Shown here one piece after another: positions 10,611 to 21,665 of a stretch of DNA of 64,000 nucleotides (position 1 is its first letter; each line of letters starts with the position of its first letter). Under the pieces are notes generated by a model. That model was not told the origin of the DNA, searched no databases, and worked only from the letters and a program-made list of their open reading frames with translations. The stretch is from Phoma sp. XZ068. Its lineage: Eukaryota > Ascomycota > Dothideomycetes > Pleosporales > Didymellaceae. The stretch lies in contig RBKR01000026.1 of assembly GCA_004835665.1 (NCBI GenBank), positions 372,001 through 436,000 on the forward strand. The letters are read 5' to 3'. Position numbers and translations under genes: made by a program.

Positions 10611-11954
10611 ATGGCGCCAGTAATCTTCGCCTCTCCCTTGAGCGACGCAATGCCTACTAAATTAACATCACAGGCGACGAATGGAACATCTGGAAAGAAG
10701 ACACTTCATACACCACTCCCAAATCCGTCACTGCAAGTCACCGCAGACCACAAGTTGAAGCAGGAAGACGCGCCTGTGTATGCGCCAGGCCGTGGAGAAG
10801 TTCTACTCCATATCAAGGCTACAGGTGTTTGCGGGTACACAATCTGCATGAGTAGGTGTACTTATTACTGACATGCGCAGGTCCGACATTCACTTCTGGA
10901 AGACAGGAAGGATAGGTTCGCTTGTCGTCGAAGGTGATTGCATCTTAGGTCACGAGGCAGCCGGCGTTGTCCTACAATGCGGCGAAGGTGTGAACAATCT
11001 GAAGCCGGGTAAGTTGAATTTCTGTGGCCTATGTCGGTCAAGACTGACAGCATGTCTAGGTGACCGCGTCGCTGTCGAACCCGGTGTACCATGTGGTGAA
11101 TGCTTCCTTTGTCAGGATGGTCGCTACAATCTCTGCGAAGATGTCCAATTCGCGGGTGTTTATCCTTACCACGGTACGATCCAGCGGTACAAAACACACC
11201 CTGCAAAATGGTGTCACAAGCTGCCAGACAACGTCAGCTTTGCAGAGGGTGCATTACTAGAGCCGCTGTCAGTCGTTATGCATGGCATCAACTCGGCCGG
11301 GTTATCGCTCGGCCGCGGTGCTGTAGTATGCGGAGCTGGACCCATCGGCCTTATCGCACTCGCAGCTGCAAGAGCAAGCGGCGCGCATCCTATCGTAATT
11401 ACAGATTTGGAGCCAAAGAGACTCGCCTTCGCGAAGCAGTTTGTTCCTTCAGCCTTCACTTACCAGGTGGACCGCAATCTGGATGCGGAGGGTAACTCGA
11501 AGGAGATCAGGAAGCTATTCAACTTTGACCACGTCGGTGAGTACGGTGCGCCAGAGGTAGTGCTGGAGTGCACAGGTGTAGAGAGCAGTGTTGTGACTGC
11601 AGCATACACGGCGCGAAGAGGTGGGACTGTCATGGTGATTGGTGTAGGAAGGGAGATCATGAATAATCTTCCGTTCATGCACCTTTCACTTGGAGAGGTA
11701 AGCGCATGAGTATTACTTCTACACTATGCCACAGGACTGACAGAACATAGATCAATCTGAAATTTATCAACAGATATCGCGACACATGGCCTGCTGGCCT
11801 ACAATGTCTTGCCGGAGGCATACTCGATCTCAAACCGCTCGTCAGTCACACGTACCCATTGGAGAAAGCACTGGACGCGCTGCACACATGTGGTGATCTG
11901 AGCAACGGAAGCATCAAGGTACAGATCATTGACGAGGCGGAGAATGTGATGTAG
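10611..11954 (+). CDS. L-arabinitol 4-dehydrogenase-like polyol dehydrogenase
   Basis: Zinc-containing medium-chain dehydrogenase, 397 aa, predicted to oxidise a sugar alcohol with NAD+ in the cytosol. Exons 10611-10834, 10881-11008, 11060-11697 and 11751-11954. Catalytic zinc ligands are in GVCGSD and ILGHE. Four structural-zinc cysteines lie in PCGECFLCQDGRYNLC. The Rossmann motif is GAGPIG. The segments DIHFWKTGRIG, VEGD, PAKWCHK and VIGVG are closer to fungal L-arabinitol dehydrogenase than to xylitol dehydrogenase, as I recall these families. The N-terminus (about 45 residues before the dehydrogenase core) is longer than usual. Xylitol or sorbitol cannot be excluded as substrate. Confidence 0.85.
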
Positions 11955-13213
11955 ACTACAATACATCAACTGAAACAATATCAGCACGTTGTTTGCCGTT
12001 CCTGTCACCGAAAAGCATCTTGCAACCCGTTCTGTGTCAGCTACAAGTTCTGCGTGCCTACGTATGCCCAATTTGTGGTCATGGCAGCCGAGTGGATACA
12101 GTCTGAGCGGCTGCGCAAGCCTCCAGCCTAGCTTCATTCCTGCTGTCGCAGTCTAGATTCTGCAAACCTCAGGACTCGTTATGACAGTAAGTCTCGGCAG
12201 CTTTGGAGATTTCGTAAACGCTGAGATGTCAGAGTAAGCCCATGCTTTACTTCAATGCGATCGAATAAGTATCGTCGAAGCTTAGGCGGCAGTTACACTC
12301 CTTGTCTTTGTGTCAGACAGCAAATGCTCGCCGTCCACACACGCATGTAGCATTGAGACATCGCAATGTAGTCAAGCCTATATCCGGACGGGCACCCGAT
12401 TAAGTCTCTTCAATTTTGTTTTTCCGTGAGGTGTGGGGTTTGGGGTGCTGCTAGGCTACATGGACGATTGGGGTGAGATCTCATCTTAATCCGACTGTAT
12501 AGCCCCTAGCAGAGATATGAATCAAGCTTACAAGTCCTTTGTCTACGCTCGTTTGTCTAAAAGACTTTGTGATACCTGTAGGCCATCACTTGAAAAAAGC
12601 TCGGAACGCCTTCATGCTTGGAGGTTGCGCGCAGCCGGGTAACAGACCTCGAGATACGGCATCAAAGACCGGCACTGGTGAGGCCAGACCCTCTTCATCA
12701 CACATCAACACCACAGACCATTCTCTCACGATGCCTCTGGTTTCCCGAAGTAGACTGCAGGATGTCTGGTGGCTCGACCAGGACGGCACATTTACGGCAG
12801 TCGACCGCCTGGCAAAACCCCGGACGCCATAATAGCGTGTTTTCCAAACGCACGGCTGATGTTGTAGCAAATCGGCTGCATTTCGGTCAAGGCGAAGACC
12901 TAAAAAGGATAAGGTTCACCCATGGGGACGCGCCGCCAAAATATCGGGTGTGGGGAAGATCCTGCACATGCGGGATTGACCAGTTTCAGGGCCATTGGAG
13001 CGTGCTAAATGCAGGCGCACGATACTTGTTGGACTGACATCGATGGCTGAGGATGGCTCAACTTCTCCAGATATAAAGATATCATCCCCGCGCTGTCAAC
13101 CCCAGACCCACAGCTCGACGATCGGTTCTGAAACCAAGGTTCTGGGTCGGCCTTACGAGACTTCATCTCATTCTTTCGTTACATCACAGCATCGTCCGAA
13201 ATCTTCCATCACT
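11955..13213. other. Long gene-free region upstream of transporter
   Basis: About 1.26 kb without a supportable gene, unusually long for this block. It is probably the transporter promoter. Candidate SYGGRG repressor matches occur at 12433-12438 (GTGGGG), 12819-12824 (CCCCGG) and 13086-13091 (CCCCGC). Open frames inside it overlap one another and show no protein features. Confidence 0.45.
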
Positions 13214-14886
13214 ATGGCGATCACAGTCGACGATAAGCCTCACAACGTTGAGATCAACGAGCACCTTCCCATGGACCCGACATCGGCTGAGACAAATCAA
13301 CTCGGTCACCTCGCCAACCAAGAAGACCACGAAGTCGGCAAACTAGCTTCCTTTCGCAAGTACCCCTGGGCCTGCTTTTGGAGCGTATATGCTGTTTGGG
13401 TTGTCCTACTTGTTAGCTTTGAGAATCAAGCTGCAGGCAACGTTATCGGTATTCCACAGTTCAGGAAGGATTTTGGTCATGCCTTCACAGCTGCAGATGG
13501 GACTGTAAGCTATGTCATTGATGCGCAATGGCAGTCGGCATTTCAGGGTGCGCCTGTGGCATCGTGAGTCAATTCTACAAATGTTGTAGGCTTCTGAGAC
13601 TAATTTGCTGCAGTGCTATTGTCGGTGCACTTGGTTGTGGTCAGCTCGCAGACTGGCTCGGTCGCCGTATGGTTATTGCTTTGTGTCTTGTCGTCACCTT
13701 CGCAGCCATTACGATGGAATTCGTTGCAACAACTACTCAGATGTTCTTCGGCGGCAAGTTCCTAAATGGTTTTGCCATTGGTGCTCTTGCATCCGTCACC
13801 GTCACATATATTGGCGAGGTTGCTCCCTTTGCGTTGCGAGGCATGCTCACTTGCTTGACCGCACTTGCCTATACCCTGGGTCCGCTCACAGTTGCCTTGA
13901 TCGTCAACTCGACTGGCGTGTACACCAATCGATGGGCATACCGTTCAGTCTTCTGCGCACAGTTCGGCTTCGCAGCTGTCTCGGCAATCCTAGTTCCCTT
14001 TATGCCCGAATCACCAACTTGGTTGGTGTCCAAAGACCGCCAGGAAGCAGCTCTGAAGGCCCTTGCCGGCCTTGGCTACCAGGGTCAGGCCGGCGATAAG
14101 AGACTTGCAAATATCAACAATACCCTGGAGAGTATCAGAAAGGAGACTGAGGGCGTCACTTATCTGGAATGCTTCCGCAAGTCTAATCTCCGACGCACCA
14201 TCATCTCCATCATGCCACTCTCCATCCAGGCCCTCAGCGGTGTCGCCTTTGCCGCCAGCTACTTCACATACTACATGCAGCTTGTTGGTTTCTCCACCGA
14301 GATGTCTTTCAAGCTCCAGATCGTCCAGCAGGTCCTGTCCCTCATCGGCAATGTCATGTCATGGTACCTCGTCGATCGTGTTGGACGCCGTAACCTTACA
14401 TTCTGGGGACTTGTTATACTCACTGTCATCTTGTTCGTTATGGCTGGCTGTGCTGTTGCTGGAACAATCCCAGCCCTGAAGGGTGCTGTGGCAATGATCC
14501 TTCTCTACTGCTGGTGGTATAACGTGACGATCGGTGCGACGGCTTACACGATTCTCTGCGAGACGAGTACCTCCCGTCTTCGTGTCAAGACGATCGCTAT
14601 TGGCCTGGCATTGCAGAACTCGCTGCAAACCATGTGGTCGTTTGTACTTCCCCAATTATTCAACCCCGACAAGCTGAACCTTGGTGGTCGTTTGGGTTTC
14701 ATCTTTGGTGGGCTCTCTTTCCTCTGCTTGATTTACCTTTGGTTCTACCAACCTGAGACCGCTGGACGCACGTATGAAGAGCTCGATGAGATGTTCATGA
14801 AGAACGTACCTGCGAGGATGTTCAAGACATACAAAACTGACGCGCAGGCCATGGGTGAGGCTGTTAAGGAGAAGGAGGGCATGTAA
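13214..14886 (+). CDS. MFS sugar transporter
   Basis: Plasma-membrane sugar porter of the major facilitator superfamily, 540 aa with about 12 hydrophobic segments. Exons 13214-13563 and 13614-14886 (50-bp intron). Family signatures: LADWLGRR in the loop after transmembrane segment 2, PESPTWL after segment 6, a second DRVGRR, and PETAGRTYEELDEMF at the end. The N-terminal FENQAAGNVIGIPQF block resembles the fungal maltose/lactose (MAL-type) porter group, so oligosaccharides or polyols are as likely as monosaccharides. The ATG at 13214 follows an AT-poor leader. Its place beside the polyol dehydrogenase suggests uptake for the same pathway; substrate is inferred only from context. Confidence 0.88.
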
Positions 14887-16019
14887 AGCGCAAGGCAAGC
14901 ATGACGATGTTAGAATACCGTCTATCAGACAAGGATCCATTTAAGTCTTATATTGTCGTGCTCTTGTGATCACCTATAAGTGCCTGTCCTTGCCTATATG
15001 ATTCGGCTGATCAAGACCCCGACTAATGAATATCCTTTAAGATTACCCATAATCATGCTGTGGGTTGCAAAGAAGGCCAAAGCCCACCGCCGATCCGCTG
15101 TAACATATTTCGTATGGATACACTGCCGTTACATCGCTGCATGCACGTTGTTGAAGTCAAGCGGTGGTGAACGAGGTGGCTCCAGTTTTCGGCCGTCGGC
15201 AGTTCGTTTTCGCTCTAGCACTGAGTAGCGCCATTTGGCGGGCGGCCTTATCGCTTCGTCGCCTGCAACATCCGGGGTGTTTCCGACACGAATCGTGTAA
15301 GCTCATCAAAAGCGCTCCAGTCACACCAAACATGACCATGAGCATGAGCGCCACATGGTTATGGAAGAACCGTGATTGGACTCGGGGTGTTTAGCGGCTT
15401 TCCGAACGCTAAATAGCTACCGTCGGCTCTGAGCGACGACATCCTCGGCTCTCGATGCGACGAGATGTTGAGCCAGGGTGTGAACCGGAACTTTTGCAAT
15501 CTTTCGTTACGTCAAGCGTGGAGACCATTGCTGAGGGCTATGTGCATCTCCATTCTCAATAACTTGAAGGCTTTGCTGCAAGTTATCGCGACCGCACAGT
15601 GTACTGTCGTACTCGAGACGAATTCATAGCTGCTTTTCTGTGCTGGCAAGCCCAACCACCTCAAGAGTGGGTTTCTTTCCCTATCTCGAACAGGATATCA
15701 AACCCTGAATCTACTCAGTCGATAGTCTGGGTACAAACGCCCCACCCCCACAATTTCCACCCGCTCTGTGCCCACTTAAAGCGTGTGTGAGTGTCTAATC
15801 AGATCGAAGCTTGGCTTGCTGGAGTTCGGAGCTTCTTGTAAACCCATGCAGCTCGGTGTTTGTTAAAACCCATGCACTCCGCTACCCGCGGCCGCGGCTT
15901 CTTCCCTTTTGCGAATCTCGAACTCTTTGTTGCGAACAGGTGCTCCCATTTTCGAAACTACCAATTAGCCCTAATTCATCAATATTACCAACGGAATCCC
16001 ACAAACACACTCTTCCACT
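14887..16019. other. Intergenic, promoter of short C6 regulator
   Basis: About 1.1 kb with no gene I can support. It holds the transporter's 3' region and the promoter and leader of the next regulator. A CG-rich CCGCGGCCGCGG tract lies near 15889-15900. Otherwise nothing stands out. Confidence 0.45.
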
Positions 16020-17131
16020 ATGAACACATACAAGCAGGAGTCTGGCCCTGACACGGACACTTCAGCATATATCAAAGAGGAGCAGACTTCATCAGATGAG
16101 TCACCAGTAAAGCAGAAACCAAAGACACGGCGTCACAGAGCATCAGTTGCATGTACGTCGTGTCGAGACCGACGCATACGTGTATGCCTCCCCTTCGCAC
16201 GCCTATCTCCGCTCGCTAACTTGTGGACAGTGCGTTGTACCTGCTGGTAAGAAGGCGTGCATACAATGCGAACGCTCAAGCAACCCTTGTGTGATCAAGG
16301 ATGATGATGAAAGACGAAGGTCCATCCATCCATCGACAATCATCCGCCCTTCGCTGATCATCTTTCAGGCCCATCTCACGCGCGTATGTGCACTCACTCG
16401 TGGAGAGAGTAGCTTTGCTTGAACGCCTGCTCGAAGACCAAGGCTTGACAGTACCGCCTACCAATCACCCACCAGAGACACGACATCGTTATCGCGGGAG
16501 CAACGATGCATATCTTGTTGATGGCACACCGTTATCGTCGTCCACACCTCACGAGTGTTCCACTCCAGATGGTCGCACAGACTCGTCGCCATGCAGCTCC
16601 GATGACCAGATCAAGGATGAACATCAGGCCCTAAGCAGCAAAAGGAGACCGACAGTATCGGTAGATTTTAGTACGGGTGCCACCCCAAGCAGCCAAAAGA
16701 GACCGTCAATATCGTTTGACGTCGATACTAGTGCCAGCCATCTCAACAAGAAAATGAGATGCGACAGTATTATGACGCCAACAGATATGAAAAAGGAACC
16801 GGCCGTAAGTGATTCAATCGGTTCAACCGTCCGCTACGATGGATTATATGACCTCGATCCATCTGGGACAGAACCATCTTCTATTGACACTTCGCTTTGG
16901 CCAATAACACAAGACCACAACAGCGACCAGGCAATCCTATACTCAACACTCCAGGAGACAACCATCAGCTACTGTGCATTTGGTGCATGGAGCAATGACG
17001 CATTCGGCTTTCATAGTTACAACGGACAGCTCAAGGAAGATGCACTTGCCAACCACCGATACGACGTTTTAAGTCCACCAAGGCTGGCAGTCACGAATCT
17101 GGACTTTATGCCTTTAAGTACGAGTAGTTGA
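16020..17131 (+). CDS. Short Zn2Cys6 transcription factor
   Basis: Predicted 337-aa nuclear regulator; exons 16020-16181, 16231-16319 and 16369-17131. The zinc cluster spans the first intron: CTSC, IRC, ACIQC, NPC with spacing CX2CX6CX8CX2CX6C. It is followed by RRPISRAYVHSLVERVALLERLLEDQ, quoted here in parts: a basic linker (RRPISR) and a heptad coiled coil (VHSLVERVALLERL), which implies dimer binding. No middle homology domain is visible, so the protein is much shorter than usual. Two adjacent similar segments, RRPTVSVDFSTGA and KRPSISFDVDTSA, look like an internal duplication. It converges on the nicotianamine synthase gene, 154 bp away. Confidence 0.8.
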
Positions 17132-17285
17132 TGACAGCGATTATTTATTGTTATCTCCGGTCTGTGACCAGGCTACCTTCCTGCTACACCACAGTGTCAC
17201 TAGGAAACCATGTACTTGTCAGGATCTTCTTGCGCACGGCCAGCTTGCATTCATCCTATCCTTCGCCATGCCACTATGTTCACCT

Positions 17286-18448
17286 TCATTTGTCTTTGAC
17301 CCTCAACACGATGACCGAGTTCACCACCTTAGTCCACGGATGCACCTCAACCAACATCTCCAATCCCACCCTCTCCAAATCATCACCCAGCTCAAGTATC
17401 TAAACTTATCAGCATTTTTCACGTGGCAAAGACACAGTACAAGCGGCTTACCGGATACAACACGCCCCGCAACCCCTTCGCGCTCCTTGCTACCACCAAC
17501 GCACCCGGTCTCAATTTCTTCACCAAACCTTCGAGGATGGAGAACTTGGAAGCAGTGTCCATACCCACCAACGCAGCCAGGAATACAACATCAAATTCCT
17601 CCCATTTCGTGCCTTCATTACCCTTGATTTTCTTGTCATTAACATCCGTGCATGCAAAACTCATTCTGTCCGCATATCCCAACCTATCACACAGCTCGCG
17701 GCTGATCGAAAGCGCTGAGCTGTCGCGGTCGATATTGTGCACGTGCGCGGAGGGGTATATGTCGAGTATGCAGAGGGAGGTGAGAGGCATGGGTCCGGAG
17801 CCAATGAACGCAAAGCTTTGGGGGTCTGATGGGGTTGAGAGAAAGGCGGAGAGTGTGCTGCATTCGATGCGGGAGAGGTCGATGTAGTTTTGGTGATAGG
17901 GGAAGGTGGTTAGGAGTTTCTGGGTGACGACTGGTGATGCTGGCAGTATGTGTCAGTCGTGTAGTCTAGCATGTCCGGCCTTGTGCCAGCCGAAAAGAGA
18001 TGACTGTAGTGTAAGACATTAACGTACCGCTTAACCGCAACGATTCAGTGATGATGTTCCTTGCCCAAAATCGTTCTAATTCTCCCTCAGCCACAGCACA
18101 GAGTGCACGGAGCTGATCACATAGCATATCAATGCCTTCAATCCCGAAGAAATAGGTGATAAACTCTTGGCTATATGGTACGATACACAAGGCGACCAAA
18201 TGAGTGAGCAGCGTGTTCACCTTCTCTCCTGGGGTGAGGTCAGGAAGCTCAAACAAGGCGTTGTGGATGTCACGAATTTCTGCTGCCAACTTTTGTGCTG
18301 ATTTTACTGTCAAGGTCTGTTGGAACGGTCTGTTGTCTTGCAATAGAGTCGGCGTCCTAGGTGGTGTTTGTAACGTTGAGCTCGTGATCGTGTGCGTGAG
18401 CGACTTTGCTGTTTCGCTCCCCAGAGAGTTACCCATTGTACATTCCAT
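17286..18448 (-). CDS. Nicotianamine synthase
   Basis: Predicted 340-aa enzyme that joins aminocarboxypropyl groups from S-adenosylmethionine to make nicotianamine-type metal chelators. Exons 18448-18028, 17939-17452 and 17399-17286. Family features: the N-terminal LPDLTPGEKVNTLLTHLVALC region, the SAM-binding FIGSGPMPLTSLCILD block, DVVFLAALVGM, and a C-terminal ending VHPWTKVVNSVIVLR. The last exon restores the family C-terminus; without it the frame runs to a premature stop. A second in-frame ATG lies at 18436. No targeting signal is visible. Fungal homologues are known in a limited set of species, and metal homeostasis is the likely role. Confidence 0.85.
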
Positions 18449-18983
18449 GCGTACTGTGTCGGTCGATGTGAAGGAAAGATGGTTGGCTTGGGCGCAATCC
18501 GGGTATCTCAAGGTGAGACAAAGCGCAAGAAGAGCAACTCGTCACCACCATCGTGAAGAGTTTTATACGCACGCGCAGGTGTGGAGTATGCCCCTCGTGA
18601 GGGTAGTGAGGCTTACTACTGCGGGTACACCCTTGTAGTGTACAATGACAGGCAGTCTAATGAAATCGAGAGGTAAATGAAGAGATCTGGTTGGTTGGAA
18701 TTCTACTGAGCACCGTGATGGTCCCCCACGCCCATCACGCGAATCTTTCACGAGCGGGAGCTAAAGAATCAAGCAACCAGGAAGGTAGTGGGGTGAAGCT
18801 GTATGCAGTAGGGTGAAGGCTACGACCTGAATCCCTGGGTCCCGCCGCTAGGTGTACCTTAGCTAACCCACTCTCGAATCTAGTAGCCCTGCTTTTAATC
18901 ATTATTGGTATGACAGGCGCCTGCAGCGCGTCGAGATTCAATGCCCGTTGTGGAAGCTGTGCATGAGATGCGAGACGGCACGT
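18449..18983. other. Intergenic, promoter of nicotianamine synthase
   Basis: About 535 bp between the nicotianamine synthase start and the end of the amidohydrolase gene. No gene is supportable. I looked for a metal-responsive box and could not name one with confidence. Confidence 0.45.
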
Positions 18984-20908
18984 TCAGGGACCGGAGCGTT
19001 GGTACACCAGTTTGCCGTTCACCCACGTCTCTCGTACAGATATCTTCCGCAAACCTTCTACGTCCATACCCTCCAATGGCTCGTCAAGTACTACCCAATC
19101 TGCCCAGGCCCCTTCCTGTATGACAGCGGCTTTACTATCTAGGAACGCGCCGTATGCGGGGTTGACGGTGAAACCCTTCAATGCATCCTCCACACTAAGT
19201 GTTTCCTCAGGATACCAGCCAATCTTGCCCCCGCTAGGGTCGAGTCCTGTTCGCGGGCTCCGCCGTGTCGTTGCCGCATATATACCTTCGAAGATGCTGG
19301 CCGGCTCGACCGGGAAGTCGCTACCAAGTACCGGCCCGAGAGGCAGAAGCGAGCGCATCCTGTAAGCTTCGTCTGCCGTCCGCTGCTTTCCAAGCCTCGA
19401 CTCCGCATAACCCATGTCTGAGGTGGCGTGCGTAGGTTGGATCGAAGGAATGATCCCAAGTTCCAACATACGACGCTGGTCATCTTGATGGATAATCTGC
19501 GCGTGCTCAATACGGAAGCGAAATTGATCTTGCTGGCACTGCTTGAGCTTTGTGATGTCAGGACATTGGAGTTTCAGGGTGATCTCAAACGCGTCGATAG
19601 CGAGTCGGTTCGCAAGATCACCGATGGCATGAATGTTCACTTGATATCCTTCGGCCGCCCAGTTCTGAGTAAGCGATGACAGAACGCTTGCGTTGACCAG
19701 CAGAGAGCCAGTGGAAGTCTCTTTGTCGCTATATGGATCAATCATGGCGCTGCCCCAGCTGCCAAGCGCCCCATCTTGGTCCTGTCAGCTTTATATCCAT
19801 GGTAAAGCGGGAGGAACACATACCGCCAAACAGCTTAACGCTGCGAACGTGGAATTTGCCGTTTGGCGTGCTGACCTTTTTGACATCGTTCGGGCAGAAA
19901 GTGTTGCGAGCATCGCATTCGATCATTGCATTGACCCGAACAGTCCAGTCTGCATCACCCGAAAGCTCTTCATAGAGCTCCAGATCGCTAGGCAGAACTC
20001 CGGCATCGTGCATCCCAACGATACCTAGCTTGTTGAGCTCGATCATCGCGTCCTTGACGAATTTAGATTTGTGATATTTGCTGGGTTTAGGGTAGTGTTC
20101 CAAAACCATGTCCATCGCATTGTCGCAGAAGATACCCTTGGCTACGATTTCGCCGCCAGCGGGCACCTCCGGTAGAGGAGAAGGAAGGAGATCGAGAACC
20201 TTGTCAGACACCCAAATGCAATGTACTAGAGTCGTCAGTTCATTTCTCCCGAGGTCCTTGGTATGATCGTCTTTGCAACTCACCATCAACCCGGTCAAGC
20301 ATGACGTACTGGCCCTTGAAAGCTTCATTGATCTCAAGATCAGACTTCGAACAGGTTAATCGTTCGTCATATCGTCAAAAGTTAAAAACACTTACGGTAG
20401 TTGGCCAATTACCGCTAAACTTGGCTTGGTCCCAGCCAACACCTCTTATCCAGTACTGACTGGTACCTTCCTCTGGATGATCTGCCTTGTAGTGCACAAG
20501 ACGATCTTGCACCTCGGCCATGCCCTCAGCACCAAAGAGGTCCACAGAGTTGAGGAGTTCTCCGTATTGAATCAGATGGCCGTGACCATCCCATAAGCCA
20601 GGATACACATATCCAGCACGCGCCTCCTTGACGGCATCGAAGGATGAGTCCTGCTTGATGAGGTCATCCTTGAAGACCCTCGAGAATCTTCCGTTGGAGA
20701 CGCTGAAGCACTCAGCATTGGGCAGACCAGACGAAAGCGTTGTGACGGATGCGTAACAGTGCGTTTCTTCGAAGAGGCTGCGGAATACCTTGAAACCGGC
20801 ATATGTGTGTATGGAGGATGGAAGACGGGTCTGAAGACCGATCTGATAGAAAATGAACCCCAGGAGAATGGGTAATGTCACCCAGAACAAGACAATATGT
20901 GTCAGCAT
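18984..20908 (-). CDS. Membrane-anchored amidohydrolase (YtcJ/AepA type)
   Basis: Metal-dependent amidohydrolase family 3, 588 aa, with unknown substrate. Exons 20908-20396, 20344-20284, 20225-19824 and 19774-18984. Residues about 5-22 form one hydrophobic helix (IVLFWVTLPILLGFIFYQ), which suggests a signal anchor placing the catalytic domain in the secretory system or outside. Metal motifs visible: DGHGH, a lysine in VRSVKLFGDGALGS, HAIGD, RIEHAQ and GSDFPVE near the C-terminus. The start is the first ATG in frame; the longer open frame begins at a non-ATG codon. Fungal relatives are usually cytosolic or secreted, so the anchor is notable. Confidence 0.83.
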
Positions 20909-21665
20909 GATAGTTGAGGCTCCGTAGAGGCACAATTGAGATGTCGGTGTGGTGATGTTTGTGGACTTACGATATCGCCTATCGGTGCGACATCCGCCTT
21001 GGACCAATCAGATCTTGACGAGTACTTGTACCCTTCCCAGCCGTTGTCGTGCCGCCTTGCGACGCTCCATCTCGTTGCAATACATTGCTAGCTTCTCAAG
21101 CAGAACTGAGAGAACGCATGTTCGCTGTTACAGCGCTGCCGAGGCGTGTTCTCTCCAAATGGTTCACGAGAAGCGGAGCTAGCCATTTATGTAAGCTCGG
21201 TCCGGTGGGCAGATCACTGCCGACTTTGATCCCCTGCAGGTTCGTACAATGGTGGTGTGCCTTATGCATGCACGCCGTTTGTGCGCATAACATAGTAGGA
21301 GCATCAGAACCTCTTTGGAATTTGCAAACATCTGCCCACGGCCATACGTATTCACGGTTCAGCGCTCATAACCGTTATAGAGCACGCCATGTCCAATCGG
21401 AAATAGCGGTGAGTCTGATAAACGAACGTCACTCATCGGCGGGCGGAGCCCTGCCTCCTCCCCGATGTTTCAATGAATGCCCCACAACCACGGCCTTGGC
21501 TGCGATGGGCATTGGACGGGGAGGAGAATCCCATCCATAGCTAGGCTGGGCAATCTGCAGAGCTAAGTTTGTGGGCCGGCGTCAGATTCAACTTTGATTT
21601 CTGCTGATGTTCAGCCTTCCAACTCGAATTGCGCTCGCGGAAGAAAGGGTGTGTTGCACTAGCAT
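20909..21665. other. Divergent intergenic region
   Basis: About 757 bp between the starts of the amidohydrolase (minus) and the CorA-like transporter (plus). It carries both promoters. No gene, repeat or RNA is supportable in it. Confidence 0.45.

Noticed and set aside
12539..13037. Overlapping open frames upstream of the sugar transporter
   Set aside because: No ATG-led frame shows conserved features, and they overlap on both strands; treated as promoter and leader.
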